Source of the DNA: Euperipatoides rowelli | Lineage: Eukaryota; Onychophora; Udeonychophora; Euonychophora; Peripatopsidae | Direction: 5' to 3' (one strand) | NCBI GenBank assembly: GCA_003024985.2 | Contig: PXIH01S0017551.1 | Length of the DNA: 16,797 nt | In this document: positions 1 through 7,752 of the stretch, piece after piece | Layout: each line of letters opens with the position of its first letter | How positions within the stretch are numbered: position 1 is the first letter of the stretch | The notes under the pieces: model-generated | The model's input: only the letters and a program-made list of their open reading frames with translations | What the model was told of the DNA's origin: nothing | Databases searched by the model: none | Translations under genes and position numbers: made by a program

Positions 1-76
1 CTATCCCCCATATCTAGGGGACATTCCACTATCCGCAACCTGTGGACGCACCCTCTAGCAGCCAACTCTGCCAAGG

Positions 77-105
77 GATATATATATATATATAGAGAGA
101 GAGAG
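77..105. repeat. TA/GA compound microsatellite
   Basis: A run of alternating TA (about nine units) passes directly into alternating GA (about five units). It is simple sequence with no coding signal. Confidence 0.95.
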
Positions 106-196
106 GAATATTGTAAGAGGCAAGGACAGCGCCATTATAATATCTATATATTTAAGATTTTTTTCTTATATTATTGCTAAGGATGACAATAAAACT

Positions 197-253
197 TTCA
201 AATTTGTTTGAAAAAAATTCAGTGCTTCAAATTTGTTTGAAAAAAATTCAGTG
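197..253. repeat. 29-bp tandem duplication
   Basis: Two near-identical 28-29 bp units lie head to tail at 197-224 and 226-253. Each contains the inverted repeat ttcaaa-tttg-tttgaa. This looks like a recent slippage duplication. The minus-strand open frame across it is low in complexity and has no recognisable protein features. Confidence 0.9.
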
Positions 254-794
254 GATCTAGTCAACTCTAGGGTATTCACTATTATAAACAATATACAATC
301 ATAATATAAATAGCCTTTACTGGTGAAGCTGCAAATCAAACAATAATTGTCCCGATTCATTCTAAAATTGAAAAAGGCATGGAGATTGAATGGGGAATTT
401 AAAGTTCCTTTCATTTTTGATAGGACTTATAGTTGGTTTCACGTAAAACATATTTTTATAATGTTTGTGTTGTTGGGGTGGAGGTGCATATTCAAAGGAA
501 TTCAAGCAAATTAGTATTGGGCAGAGGGTTAATTTTATTGGAATGCTATGAATTTTGCATGGGACTATGGTAAAACAAAATAATTTACCGGTATGTCTTT
601 CCTGAGATAGAATTAGCGTTTTATAAATAGCTGCCTATAGTTCATACTTTTGAGCAATCAAAATCATTATTGTACTAAGATGAATAAGTGCACCACATTT
701 CCTTCTTTCATGCAAGTAGCAAAATCATGATAGCTTGAAATGAGTTATTAATATTTAACTTATTTTTACGTTAAGTATTTACCATAAACAAAAT
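254..794. other. No gene recognised; AT-rich sequence
   Basis: No convincing coding region, RNA gene or repeat was seen. The right end lies just upstream of LINE reverse-transcriptase motifs, so it may hold decayed LINE sequence, but I could not match motifs in it. Confidence 0.5.
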
Positions 795-1255
795 GTTAAT
801 ATGGGTGTAGCACAGGGATTTGTTTTGTCATATTTTTTAATATTTATATTAGTGACTTAGATTGATTTATCATCTAAACTACTTTTGTCTGAAATTGTTT
901 AATTCTGTATCTAATGAAAGAGAGACTAAATTAATACAGATTTGGAATTTGGAAGAGATAGTAATGAGATGTATGCAAAGAAAATTACATTAAATTCTAA
1001 AAAAGATAATAGTCATTCATTTTGATAATAAAAATATTTGCTATAAATATATAATACAAAGTGTAGAAATAAAAGTAGCAGGTGAATATAAAGATCTTTG
1101 AGTTTTTTTTTGTATAAAAATTTAGTGTTTTCAAAACATGCTAGCTATACAGCTGGAAAAATGAGAGGAAGATTTGCAATGCTTAAAAATACAATAAAGT
1201 TTATTAATACAATATTTTTAAAATAATATATAAGGTAGCCTATATATATATTATA
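795..1255 (+). pseudogene. LINE reverse-transcriptase fragment (CR1/L2/jockey-like), degenerate
   Basis: This is the middle and thumb part of a non-LTR retrotransposon reverse transcriptase, broken by stops and frameshifts. Seen in order: GVAQGFVL at 804-827, corresponding to the family motif GVPQGSVL; a hydrophobic run followed by S-D-L, as in the usual (I/S)NDL; then K-L-F and L-I-Q-I-W-N-L-E-E, resembling the stretch after the FADD box; E-Y-K-D-L near 1085-1100, resembling the conserved KDLGV; and FSKHASYTAGKMRGRF near 1125-1175, resembling the FSxHI...KAxxxxG segment. An I-Y-K-V-A-Y-I-Y stretch near 1228-1251 fits the following LYKxLVRPxxEY motif. The FADD catalytic box itself is not recognisable. 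The frame then stops at the LTR-like element at 1262 and homologous sequence seems to resume at 3244. Assignment is by motif only; the clade is not fixed. Confidence 0.7.
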
Positions 1256-1261
1256 ATTATT

Positions 1262-1848
1262 TGCCTGAGCTTCGGCAAATCATTACAAAATATGAAGTGC
1301 AAATGCTGTAGTGCGAATGAAAACATACTGCTGGAACTGAAAACTGATTGCTATGTGCTGCAGGACAGTCATGCTTGGATACGGTGAAATGAGCAAAACT
1401 GAAACGTTGGTTGTAAATAATAATCTCTCTGTTTATTCTTTTAAATAAAATCTTCTATATAGTAAAAATTACTGGCTAGCTAACTGGCTAGCTAGCATAC
1501 TAGAACTAATAATTAACACATACCGGTAATTTCTCAGGAATGGACAAATGCTGGAGAGCTGATTGTCCCCTAAAGGTGGGAGACAATCACTCTCCAAAAT
1601 AAGACAATATGGTAATACAAAAGAAGTCTTTTATACTGTACATTATCTAATTATGCAAATCTGCATAATTAGTAAATTAGCAGTGATTCACACATTCCAG
1701 AGTTGGAACATCCGTGGCACATTTACTAATTAAAGTAAACACGTCACGGATGAAAACAAACAAAATATGGAATATGCAAATAAATATAAACAGAGAATAG
1801 AATAATAAATATTACTATTTAATAAAATATTACAGACTAAGGCAATCA
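1262..1848 (-). repeat. LTR-like repeat, copy A
   Basis: Matches 2755-3243 along its length with scattered substitutions, and carries an extra block of about 85 bases near 1310-1390 that copy B lacks. It includes the perfect inverted repeat CTAATTATGC (1647-1656) and GCATAATTAG (1663-1672). On the minus strand TATAAAAG falls at 1635-1628 and AATAAA at 1437-1432, as in a promoter and poly(A) signal bounding an R region. Confidence 0.75.
1628..1635 (-). promoter_or_regulatory. TATA-box-like motif TATAAAAG in LTR copy A
   Basis: TATAAAAG reads on the minus strand. The same motif is kept in copy B at 3030-3023, despite divergence around it, which supports an LTR promoter. Confidence 0.5.
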
Positions 1849-1985
1849 CTATAGTCCTCCCCTCTATGAAAACAAACATAATATGGAATAATATGCAAAT
1901 AAATATAAACAGAGAATAGAATAATAAATATTACTATTTAATAAAATATTACAGACTAAGGCAATCACTATAGTCCTCCCCACTA
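1751..1985. repeat. Tandem duplication of about 116 bp at the LTR end
   Basis: Units 1751-1866 and 1867-1985 are almost identical, both starting tgaaaacaaac. The unit covers the last part of LTR copy A plus the adjoining purine/pyrimidine tract (ctatagtcctcccc), so the LTR boundary and putative polypurine tract are present twice. Copy B has only one unit. Confidence 0.93.
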
Positions 1986-2754
1986 TGAAAAAAAAAATTA
2001 TCACATATATTTTTTTTTCAAAAAGATTTACGACCACAATTATATTTTTTTTCAAAAAGATGAAACTATCTTATTAAAATTTCAATCTATATAAACACCA
2101 ATATTATCAATTTTTAAAAGCTTCGAAAAAAAAATGCTTCATTAAACTTTTTAATTTTAGTGTCGGGAGATGCTGCATTTAGCGCTGAGAGATGCTTCTC
2201 GAGTTGACCCTCCCTAGTCGTCTTTAATGAGTGATCCCTCCCAAATCACTATCATACTTATTATTTTAAAACATATTAATTCGTTATTTTTAATGTTTTT
2301 TTTTTCCAACAAATAAGACAAAAGTTCATACAAAACTGCAATAAAAAGTACAATAGTTCATATTATAAAAGAAAACACTCACTGTGGTTAAAAATGTCCT
2401 TTTTCACTTAACGTTAACGGCAAAAAGTTAATAATGGAAGAAAGAAAGAAAAAGTAAGTAATGGCATTCTTCTATTTTCAAATGAGTTGATTGATGGTCC
2501 GGTCAAGAGAAGCTTTGCGGCTGGTACCTCACATGAGGGGCGGCTTCAGGCCCTCGTTCCCCATATGCTTCAACTGCTGCTTGGTGAAATTCTTGCTGGA
2601 GGCAATTAAAACATGATACTTGACTTGAAAACGTCAGGTGCCGTGAAGTGGAAGCGGAGAGGAGAACAGTAAAAATGTTGTAATCCTGTCTTCTTTTGGT
2701 AACAAGATTTTCTGGGACCAAGGAATTCCTCTGTGAGGAGCCAATATAATGATT
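1986..2754. other. Internal region of the LTR-like element; no complete gene
   Basis: The left part is AT-rich with poly-A/T runs. Two patches (2155-2250 and 2490-2750) are clearly richer in G+C than the surroundings. On the minus strand the second patch contains a short open frame ending with TGA near 2533, whose residues include KNFTKQQLKHMGNEG. A longer overlapping minus-strand frame exists in another phase without a good ATG. I recognise neither as a known protein. The patch could be a captured host-exon fragment or remnant of the element's own leader. Confidence 0.35.
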
Positions 2755-3243
2755 TACCTGGATACAGCAAACCATTACAAAAGATGAAGTGGAAATGAGC
2801 AAAACTGAAACGCCAATTGTAAACAAATAATCTCTCTGTTTATTCTTGTAAATAAAATCTTCTATACAGTAAGTATTACTGGCTAGCCAGCATACTAGAA
2901 ATAATAAATTAATAAAAACATAATTCCTAAGGAATGGACAAACGTCAGAGAGATGATTGCAGTCCTAATGGTGGGTGACAATCACTCTCCGAGATAAGAC
3001 AATACGGTAATACAAAAGAAGTCTTTTATACTGTACATTATCTAATTATGCTAATCTGCATAATTAGTAAATTAGCATTGATTCGCACATTCCAGAGTTA
3101 GAATATCCCTGACGCATTTACTAATTAAAGTAAACACGTCACGGATGAAAACAAACATTATAGGGAATGTGTGAATAAATGTAAACAGAGAATAGAATAA
3201 TAAATATTACTATTAAATAAAATATTATAGACTAAGGGAATCA
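2755..3243 (-). repeat. LTR-like repeat, copy B
   Basis: Direct repeat of copy A; it would be the 5' LTR if the element reads on the minus strand. It keeps TATAAAAG (3030-3023), AATAAA (2844-2839) and the perfect inverted repeat at 3042-3051 and 3058-3067. The loop differs from copy A (taatct instead of aaatct) while both stem arms are unchanged. It ends gggaatca, like copy A's ggcaatca. Confidence 0.75.
3023..3030 (-). promoter_or_regulatory. TATA-box-like motif TATAAAAG in LTR copy B
   Basis: TATAAAAG on the minus strand, in the same place relative to the repeat as in copy A. It would drive transcription toward lower coordinates, through the internal region. Confidence 0.5.
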
Positions 3244-3455
3244 TAATAATATATACAACCATTAATTGAGGATAGGTTATATTAAAAAGTGTGATTTTTT
3301 TGGCTAAAGATAATGTTTTTAAAAGTTTGACGAAGAGAATTAACAAATTGTAAAAATTTGATTTATTTATTTAGATCTTAAATTTATGTATAAAGAGATA
3401 GTAATTTTAAATATTGTTAATGATTGTTTTGTAATAAATGATTGGGTAAAAGAAG
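3244..3455 (+). pseudogene. LINE ORF2 C-terminal fragment, interrupted
   Basis: Degenerate continuation of the LINE seen at 795-1255. Translated pieces in several phases fit the region after the reverse-transcriptase domain: an I-E-D-R segment near 3262, where the family has EKVQRRATK; K-S-L-T-K-R-I-N-K-L near 3322-3350, as in YEERLKKL; then D-L-K-F-M-Y-K-E near 3372-3400, as in RGDLIxxYK. All frames have stops. The 3' end is cut by the copia insertion exactly at the duplicated agaag. Each match is weak alone; the order and the join with 6895 onward carry the call. Confidence 0.5.
3451..3455. repeat. Target-site duplication agaag, left copy
   Basis: The five bases agaag directly precede the 5' LTR of the copia element and recur directly after its 3' LTR at 6890-6894. 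Five bases is the usual target duplication for Ty1/copia elements. Confidence 0.85.
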
Positions 3456-3775
3456 TGTTGAATAAATTGGAATTTATTTACAGTATATTGCTTCTTACAA
3501 TGTACACTTAAAGAAATATTTTATATATTATCAGCAAGCTCGCGCGTGCTTGGTTAAGTGCCTCTCTCACTAGTTAAAATGTCTAGTTGTTAAGAATGTC
3601 TGTGAACTGTAAATACTGTATATTAAGTTATTAGTTTTCAGGTTAATGTTGGACTAAAAGCCTTTCATGTTATTTTGTGTTTACATACTTGAATTTATAC
3701 ATAGTCGTCTTTCTGCTATCTTATATATAATAAACCATTTATTATAACCATAGTAAATCTTTATTATAATCTTTA
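3456..3775 (+). repeat. Copia 5' LTR
   Basis: Starts TGTTGAATAAATTGG and ends ataatcttta. It is 320 bp and contains about 30 bases (near 3688-3718) absent from the 3' LTR. AATAAA occurs near its end at about 3729-3734. The end is fixed by the target duplication on the other side; it does not finish in the usual CA. Confidence 0.92.
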
Positions 3776-3776
3776 A

Positions 3777-3790
3777 GTTATGGGCGCAAC
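3777..3790 (+). promoter_or_regulatory. Primer-binding site, half-tRNA initiator-Met type
   Basis: gttatgggcgcaac lies one base after the LTR. GTTATGGGC is complementary to the anticodon arm of initiator tRNA-Met (around CAU), not to a tRNA 3' CCA end. Drosophila copia uses this rare scheme, priming from a tRNA cut in the anticodon loop. One or two bases differ from the Drosophila-type complement. Confidence 0.75.
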
Positions 3791-3892
3791 AAGCTTTACA
3801 TCGCGCTAAATCTGTGGATTTATCAAGAATTCAAATAATTAAACAAAAAATGCCGACTATTTAAATTAATCTGTGAAGATCGATCAAATAAA

Positions 3893-4640
3893 ATGAATGA
3901 AAAATTCTCAGTTATTCTTCCGATGCTAAGCAAGGAAACATACCAAAGATGGAAATTTGATTTACAAGCAGCATTGGAATCAAATGATCTTTTGGATATT
4001 GTAGACGGCAAGGCTTAGGCCAGCAGCTGAAGAAAGTGCAGCAAGCCAAGCCAAAATTAGTGAATGGAAAAGGGGTGATGCAAAAGCAAGATTAATATCT
4101 TTGAGTATTGACGAGGAGCTTCACACAATTATTTGATCCTGTGTAAACGCAAAGGCAATGTGGGATAAAATAAAGGCCATACGAGAACAAGATTCACACA
4201 CGGATTTCATCAATATAAATTTGACAAGGAAATGACAGTTTCTGCGTATATTTCCAGCTTGTTAATTATAAAACAGAAACTTGAAACGAAACTATTAATG
4301 AAAAGGTATCTGATGTTACAATTATTGCAAAAATAATAAATGATCTGCCAAAGAAATATGAATTTTTCAGACAGTCTTATAAGATCTCAGCTGCCACTGG
4401 AATTACACTCACTATTGAATGCATTCAGGCACAATTACAAATGATAGAAGAAACTTAAAAAGCAATCAGAGTGAAAATATTTATGGAGAAGCCCTATTTT
4501 CACAATCAAAGAAAGCTGAAAAATCATTTAAATTATAAAGAAACCAGATAATGCTTCAAATGTAGAAAGCGTGGACATCATAAAAGCAACTGTAGAACAA
4601 AAATTGAAACAGACAGACAGAAGAACACACAGAAAGGCCT
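3893..4640 (+). pseudogene. Copia gag remnant with CCHC zinc knuckle
   Basis: The nucleocapsid-type Gag packages element RNA into cytoplasmic particles. The start at 3893 gives MNEKFSVILPMLSKETYQRW, typical of the copia Gag N-terminus with its Y-x-x-W. This frame stops near 4016. A second frame carries I-S-E-W-K-R-G-D-A-K-A near 4055 and A-K-A-M-W-D-K-I near 4152, the conserved middle of UBN2-type Gag. Further stops and shifts follow. The zinc knuckle at 4552-4593 is intact: C-F-K-C-R-K-R-G-H-H-K-S-N-C, spacing CX2CX4HX4C. At least two frameshifts and several stops make the gene non-functional. Confidence 0.85.
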
Positions 4641-4680
4641 TGTAATCTGCAAAAGTGAAAATAAAAATATGAATAAATGT

Positions 4681-5119
4681 ATGTTGATTGCAGATTCAGG
4701 CGCCTCAAGTCATATGGTAAGAGAATTTTTTTTTTACTAATTTAGAATTGCTTAATGAACCATTAATGATTACTATAGGCAATGGCTCAAAAATTAAAGC
4801 TCTAGCTAAGGGAACTGTAACTGTAAAAATATGGTCAGTTAGAGATTTAGTAAATGTATTATGGGTGCCCTCTCTAGCTGAAAATAATCTTTTTAGTCTT
4901 GGTGCAGTAACCAGTAGAGGATTTATTGAATTTATTAAAAATATTATGAAAATACAAGAAGGAAATAAAACTATTTTTATAGGATATAAAGATGAAAGTA
5001 ATATATACTCTTTAATGATACAAAACAATGACAATGCTATAAATGAAAATATTGCTGAAACAAAACCACAACTATGGCATGAAAGACTGGCATATATACT
5101 GTATCACCTAAAACTATAA
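4681..5119 (+). pseudogene. Copia protease and GAG-pre-integrase remnant
   Basis: Aspartic protease cleaves the Gag-Pol polyprotein. The catalytic D-S-G-A is at 4693-4704, within L-I-A-D-S-G-A-S-S-H-M. The frame breaks at a poly-T run near 4727-4735. An open frame at 4748-5119 carries the rest of the protease, including N-V-L-W-V-P-S-L and N-L-F-S-L-G, then P-Q-L-W-H-E-R-L-A-Y, the start of the GAG-pre-integrase zinc-binding domain (family LWHxRLGH). There the frame shifts: the natural continuation V-S-P-K-T-I-K-R-M lies in another phase from 5101. A long antisense frame over this stretch is a shadow. Confidence 0.88.
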
Positions 5120-5600
5120 AAAGAATGGCAGATAATGAAGTAGTAAATGGATTATAAAATCTTGGCACAAACACTAATTTTTTCTATGATGGCTGTGTAA
5201 TGGGAAAAATGTCAAAGAGACCTTACAAACTAAGAAAAAATAAATCAAATAGGTGAACTAATTCATGTGGACATTTGCGGAAAAATGGAAGAAGACTTCA
5301 TTGGGCAAGCTCGATACAATATTGAATTTAAAGATGAAGCTAGCAATTTTTGTAAAATTTATTTCATGCGAACTAAAGATGAAACTTAATCAAAAGTAAA
5401 ACAATTCATTGCTGAACAACAAGCTGAATTGGGATCAATAATGACAACATTATATAGTGACAATGGAATCGAGTTCACAAATAAAACTATTAAGGACTAT
5501 TTACTTGACAAAGGAATAACATGTTACATCTGCACCGTACAATTCACAACAAAATCGTCGGATTGAATGTGGAAACAGGACATGAATTTAACATGCAAGA
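5100..5600 (+). pseudogene. Copia integrase catalytic-core remnant
   Basis: Integrase inserts the cDNA using a D,D-35-E triad. All three acidic positions are still recognisable: D at 5270 in I-H-V-D-I-C-G, D at 5459 in L-Y-S-D-N-G-I-E-F, and E at 5565 in P-Y-N-S-Q-Q-N-R-R-I-E (family PQQNGxxER). They lie in different phases with stops between them, near 5156, 5253 and 5387. The zinc-finger cysteines upstream are poorly kept. Clearly broken, but young enough for easy family assignment. Confidence 0.85.
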
Positions 5601-5603
5601 TCA

Positions 5604-6010
5604 ATGCTCTATGCAAAACACCAACCTAAAAAGTTATGGGCTGAAGCCATGAACACATCATGCTATGGATTTAACAGAGTACTATGGAGCAATTGTGACA
5701 AAACACTGTATGAACTATGTTTTAAAAGAAAACCATCTATTTCACATATTCGAGTTTTTGAAACAGAGTGCAATGCCTACATTTCAAAGGAATGTATGCT
5801 TATCTTTGTAGGATATACCAATGCAGATAAAAACTTCCGACTCTGGGATCCTGAAATACAGAGTGGATATTTATCGGGAAGTAAAATTAAATGGTAACAC
5901 TGAGTTGAATAATAGAATAAAAGTATATCCATGTACAACTGACATTACTTTCAAGGATTCAGATGATGAATTCAACACTATAAAAGTTGAAATAGAATCC
6001 TTATCTGATA
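5604..6010 (+). pseudogene. Copia post-integrase region remnant
   Basis: The open frame at 5604-5897 matches the conserved region after the integrase core: K-K-L-W-A-E-A-M-N-T, N-R-V, then K-T-L-Y-E-L-C-F-K-R-K-P-S and H-I-R-V-F-E-T-E-C-N-A-Y, then F-V-G-Y-T. The canonical forms are LWAEAxxTA, TPYELWxGKKP, HLRVFGCxAY and FLGY. The second frame from 5821 continues as acidic linker sequence. The antisense frame over 5871-6143 is a shadow. Confidence 0.85.
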
Positions 6011-6141
6011 GATGACATCGAACAAAGCAATACAACCAGAAGAAAAAGAAGCGGTAGACAAAAGGATCAAAAACAAAAGTTCCAGAACCTGTACGGAGAA
6101 ACTTACGGAACCATGAAACAAAAAAGTATTGTAATTTAGCC

Positions 6142-6525
6142 ATGTTAGTACCAAAAACTTATAAAGAAACCTATAAATCTAATGAAAGTAAAGAATTTAA
6201 AATTTTTGGACTGCAAATTGAAAGAGATGAGGAAAAAGAACATATAAAGAAGATAATGGATAAATTCAAATTACCTGAAAGTAAAATTGTATGTAATCCA
6301 GCCAATATTGTAAGTACTCCAGGCAATATTAGTTTAAAACTGTACACAACAACTGCTAAAGAGTCATTGTGTTTAAAACAAATGATTTTGGAACTGGGTT
6401 TTCAGTGCAATCCAATTAAAGTACACTGTGATAACCAAGGTGCTCTAAATCTTGGATCAGGATACAATCCAGAATTCCACCAATGCATTAAACATATTGA
6501 TGTCTGTCACCACTTGTGCTTGTGA
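6142..6525 (+). pseudogene. Copia RT-connection and RNase H remnant, RT core deleted
   Basis: The open frame begins near the former reverse transcriptase but has no palm motif and no YVDD box. F-K-I-F-G-L-Q-I-E-R-D matches the FLGIEIxRD stretch after the RT palm, followed by I-M-D-K-F-K-L-P-E-S-K (family LxKFxMxDSKP). A second deletion joins this to the end of RNase H: L-C-L-K-Q-M-I-L-E-L-G, then V-H-C-D-N-Q-G-A, with the catalytic D, and C-I-K-H-I-D-V (family RTKHIDI). The protein would lack polymerase activity altogether. Confidence 0.85.
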
Positions 6526-6593
6526 CAGCATTGCCTGTGCTACTATTGAACAATGATCCCCAGCTGATAAACTTTGGGTGAACTGAATTGTAA

Positions 6594-6607
6594 AGAGCAA
6601 GTGGGAG
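6594..6607 (+). promoter_or_regulatory. Copia polypurine tract
   Basis: A purine-rich run (agagcaagtgggag, one C) ends at the first base before the 3' LTR. This is the expected plus-strand priming site. Confidence 0.75.
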
Positions 6608-6889
6608 TGTTGAATAAATTGGAATTTATTTATATTGCTTCTTAGAATGTACACTTAAAGAAATATTTTATATATTAGCAAGTTCGCGCACACTTGATTA
6701 AATGCGTCTCTCACTAGTTAAAATGTCTAGCTGTTAAGAATGTCTTTGAACTGTAAATATTATATATTAAGTTATTATTCTTCGGGTTAATGTTGGACTA
6801 AAAGCCTTTCATGTTATTTTGTGTTTACCTGTTATCTTATATAATAAACCATTTATTATAACCATAGTAAATCTTTATTATAATCTTTA
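6608..6889 (+). repeat. Copia 3' LTR
   Basis: Starts TGTTGAATAAATTGG like the 5' LTR and ends ataatcttta. It is 282 bp, shorter than the 5' LTR mainly by one missing block of about 30 bases. AATAAA is kept near the end. Directly followed by agaag. Confidence 0.92.
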
Positions 6890-6894
6890 AGAAG
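6890..6894. repeat. Target-site duplication agaag, right copy
   Basis: Identical to 3451-3455. Removing the element and one copy rejoins LINE sequence at a K-R-R-H codon string that fits the LINE motif TRGH. Confidence 0.85.
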
Positions 6895-7165
6895 GCATAG
6901 ATTTAATGTAAGAGTTTTAGTTAAAAGATCGAGACAAAGTAGTTTTGTTACTTTTAGAAGTGTTCATTTGTAAAATTTGATTCAGAGTGAATTTTTTTAA
7001 ATACTTGTAAGGGTATTTTGGGGTTAAGATTGAGATGTTTGTGAAGAGGAATGTGGATGTACTGTATTACTTTTATTTGATTGTTTGTTATGTAAATGTA
7101 ATAAGATCTTTGATCTTACCCAATTGTAATGATTTGTTTATTTAAAATAAATATATTAATTAATG
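6895..7165 (+). pseudogene. LINE C-terminus and 3' end
   Basis: The frame directly after the copia insertion reads R-F-N-V-R-V-L-V-K-R-S-R and then F-R-S-V-H-L-stop-N-L-I-Q-S-E. This fits the conserved LINE tail in which a basic RxRxxxR stretch is followed by FSxRVVxxWNxLPxxVV, with the tryptophan codon now a stop. The rest is T-rich untranslated-looking sequence with a 7-bp hairpin (7102-7118) and AATAAA at about 7147-7152, then T-rich and A-rich runs. Clade and exact 3' end are uncertain. Confidence 0.55.
7102..7118 (+). other. Perfect 7-bp hairpin near the LINE 3' end
   Basis: TAAGATC-ttt-GATCTTA. A small stem-loop shortly before the terminal A-rich part is a known feature of several LINE 3' ends, where it helps the reverse transcriptase recognise its RNA. 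That role here is inferred. Confidence 0.5.
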
Positions 7166-7329
7166 AATTTTTTTTTTTACAAATATTTTTTTTCTCCTTT
7201 ATAATAAAAATGAAAAAAAAAATAAGGCTTTTTTTCCCTATCCCCTAAATACATATAAACCAAAATATGTCCAGAGACATTATATTATCTTCTAAGTGGA
7301 GTAATCAGGTTCTGTAATTTATAATAATA
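7166..7329. other. T-rich and A-rich spacer
   Basis: Homopolymer runs and AT-rich sequence between the LINE end and the minisatellite; no gene seen. Confidence 0.6.
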
Positions 7330-7752
7330 AAACTGATAAGAATCTGAGTATTGCTTATGATCATTTTAAAGATTCAAGTTGAAAATGATCAGAATCTGAC
7401 CGGTTGTTCTGGTTATTTTAAAGATAAAATTTGAAAATGACCACAATATTACTAAAAATACAAGATGAAAATGATTAGAATATGGTCAGTGATTTTGGCC
7501 ATTTTAAAGGTACATGTTGAAAATAATAAAAATATGACCAGTGGTTCTGATCATTTTTTTAATGATATAAAATGATCAAAATCTGACCAGTTGTCCAGAT
7601 CATCTTTTAAAGATCCAAATTGAAAATAATTAAAATATGGCCAGTTGTTCTGATCATTTTTTAAAAAGCCAAGTTTAAAATAATTAGAATCGGTCCAGTT
7701 GTTATCATTTTTAAATATACAAGTTGAAAATAATCTTAATCTGACCAGTGGA
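7330..7752. repeat. Minisatellite, unit about 52 bp, eight to nine copies
   Basis: Units begin with (a)aaatgatcagaatctgaccag or variants, followed by a gttctgatcatttt-like block, an AT stretch and aagttg. Starts fall at about 7330, 7382, 7434, 7468 (the preceding unit is truncated), 7520, 7569, 7623, 7677 and 7727. Copies have diverged, so the array is old. Every unit carries one or two gatca/tgatc words, so units can pair with one another as imperfect hairpins. No coding frame runs through it. Confidence 0.92.

Larger units (their letters stand above)
1262..3243 (-). mobile_element. Non-autonomous LTR-retrotransposon-like element
   Basis: Two diverged direct repeats (1262-1848 and 2755-3243) flank about 0.9 kb of non-repetitive sequence. 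Read on the minus strand the repeats behave like LTRs: one starts TGATT and ends GGCA, each carries TATAAAAG and, about 190 bases downstream, AATAAA, and a purine-rich stretch (gtggggagga) lies just before the left-hand repeat, where a polypurine tract would sit. No gag, protease, reverse transcriptase or integrase is recognisable between them, so if this is an LTR element it is a TRIM/LARD-type passenger. A clear target-site duplication and primer-binding site could not be identified in this AT-rich context. The element appears to split a LINE. A pair of other dispersed repeats remains possible. Confidence 0.55.
3456..6889 (+). mobile_element. Ty1/copia LTR retrotransposon, degenerate and internally deleted
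   Basis: Complete outline of a copia element: 5-bp target duplication, two LTRs, primer-binding site, gag with zinc knuckle, protease, integrase, RNase H, polypurine tract. Domain order protease-integrase-RNase H is that of copia rather than gypsy. At 3.4 kb it is shorter than the roughly 5 kb usual for the group. The reverse-transcriptase core is missing, and gag and pol hold multiple stops and frameshifts, so it cannot encode its own transposition. By eye the LTRs differ at about 15 of some 275 aligned positions plus indels, so the insertion is not recent. It sits inside older LINE sequence. Confidence 0.93.

Noticed and set aside
166-414. 82-codon minus-strand open frame
   Set aside because: It runs through the 29-bp tandem duplication, is rich in F/N/L as expected from AT-rich DNA, and shows no motif or second copy.
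1864-2055. 63-codon minus-strand open frame, and the similar one at 3158-3346
   Set aside because: Both are hydrophobic translations of the AT-rich LTR end; their likeness comes from the repeat itself, and the rest of each frame is poly-A/T.
3823-4011. Antisense frames over the copia element (3823-4011, 4705-5034, 5871-6143, 6457-6654)
   Set aside because: They lie opposite well-recognised gag-pol sequence and have no features of their own.
7330-7752. CRISPR-like array
   Set aside because: Units are contiguous and diverged, without constant repeats separated by unique spacers.
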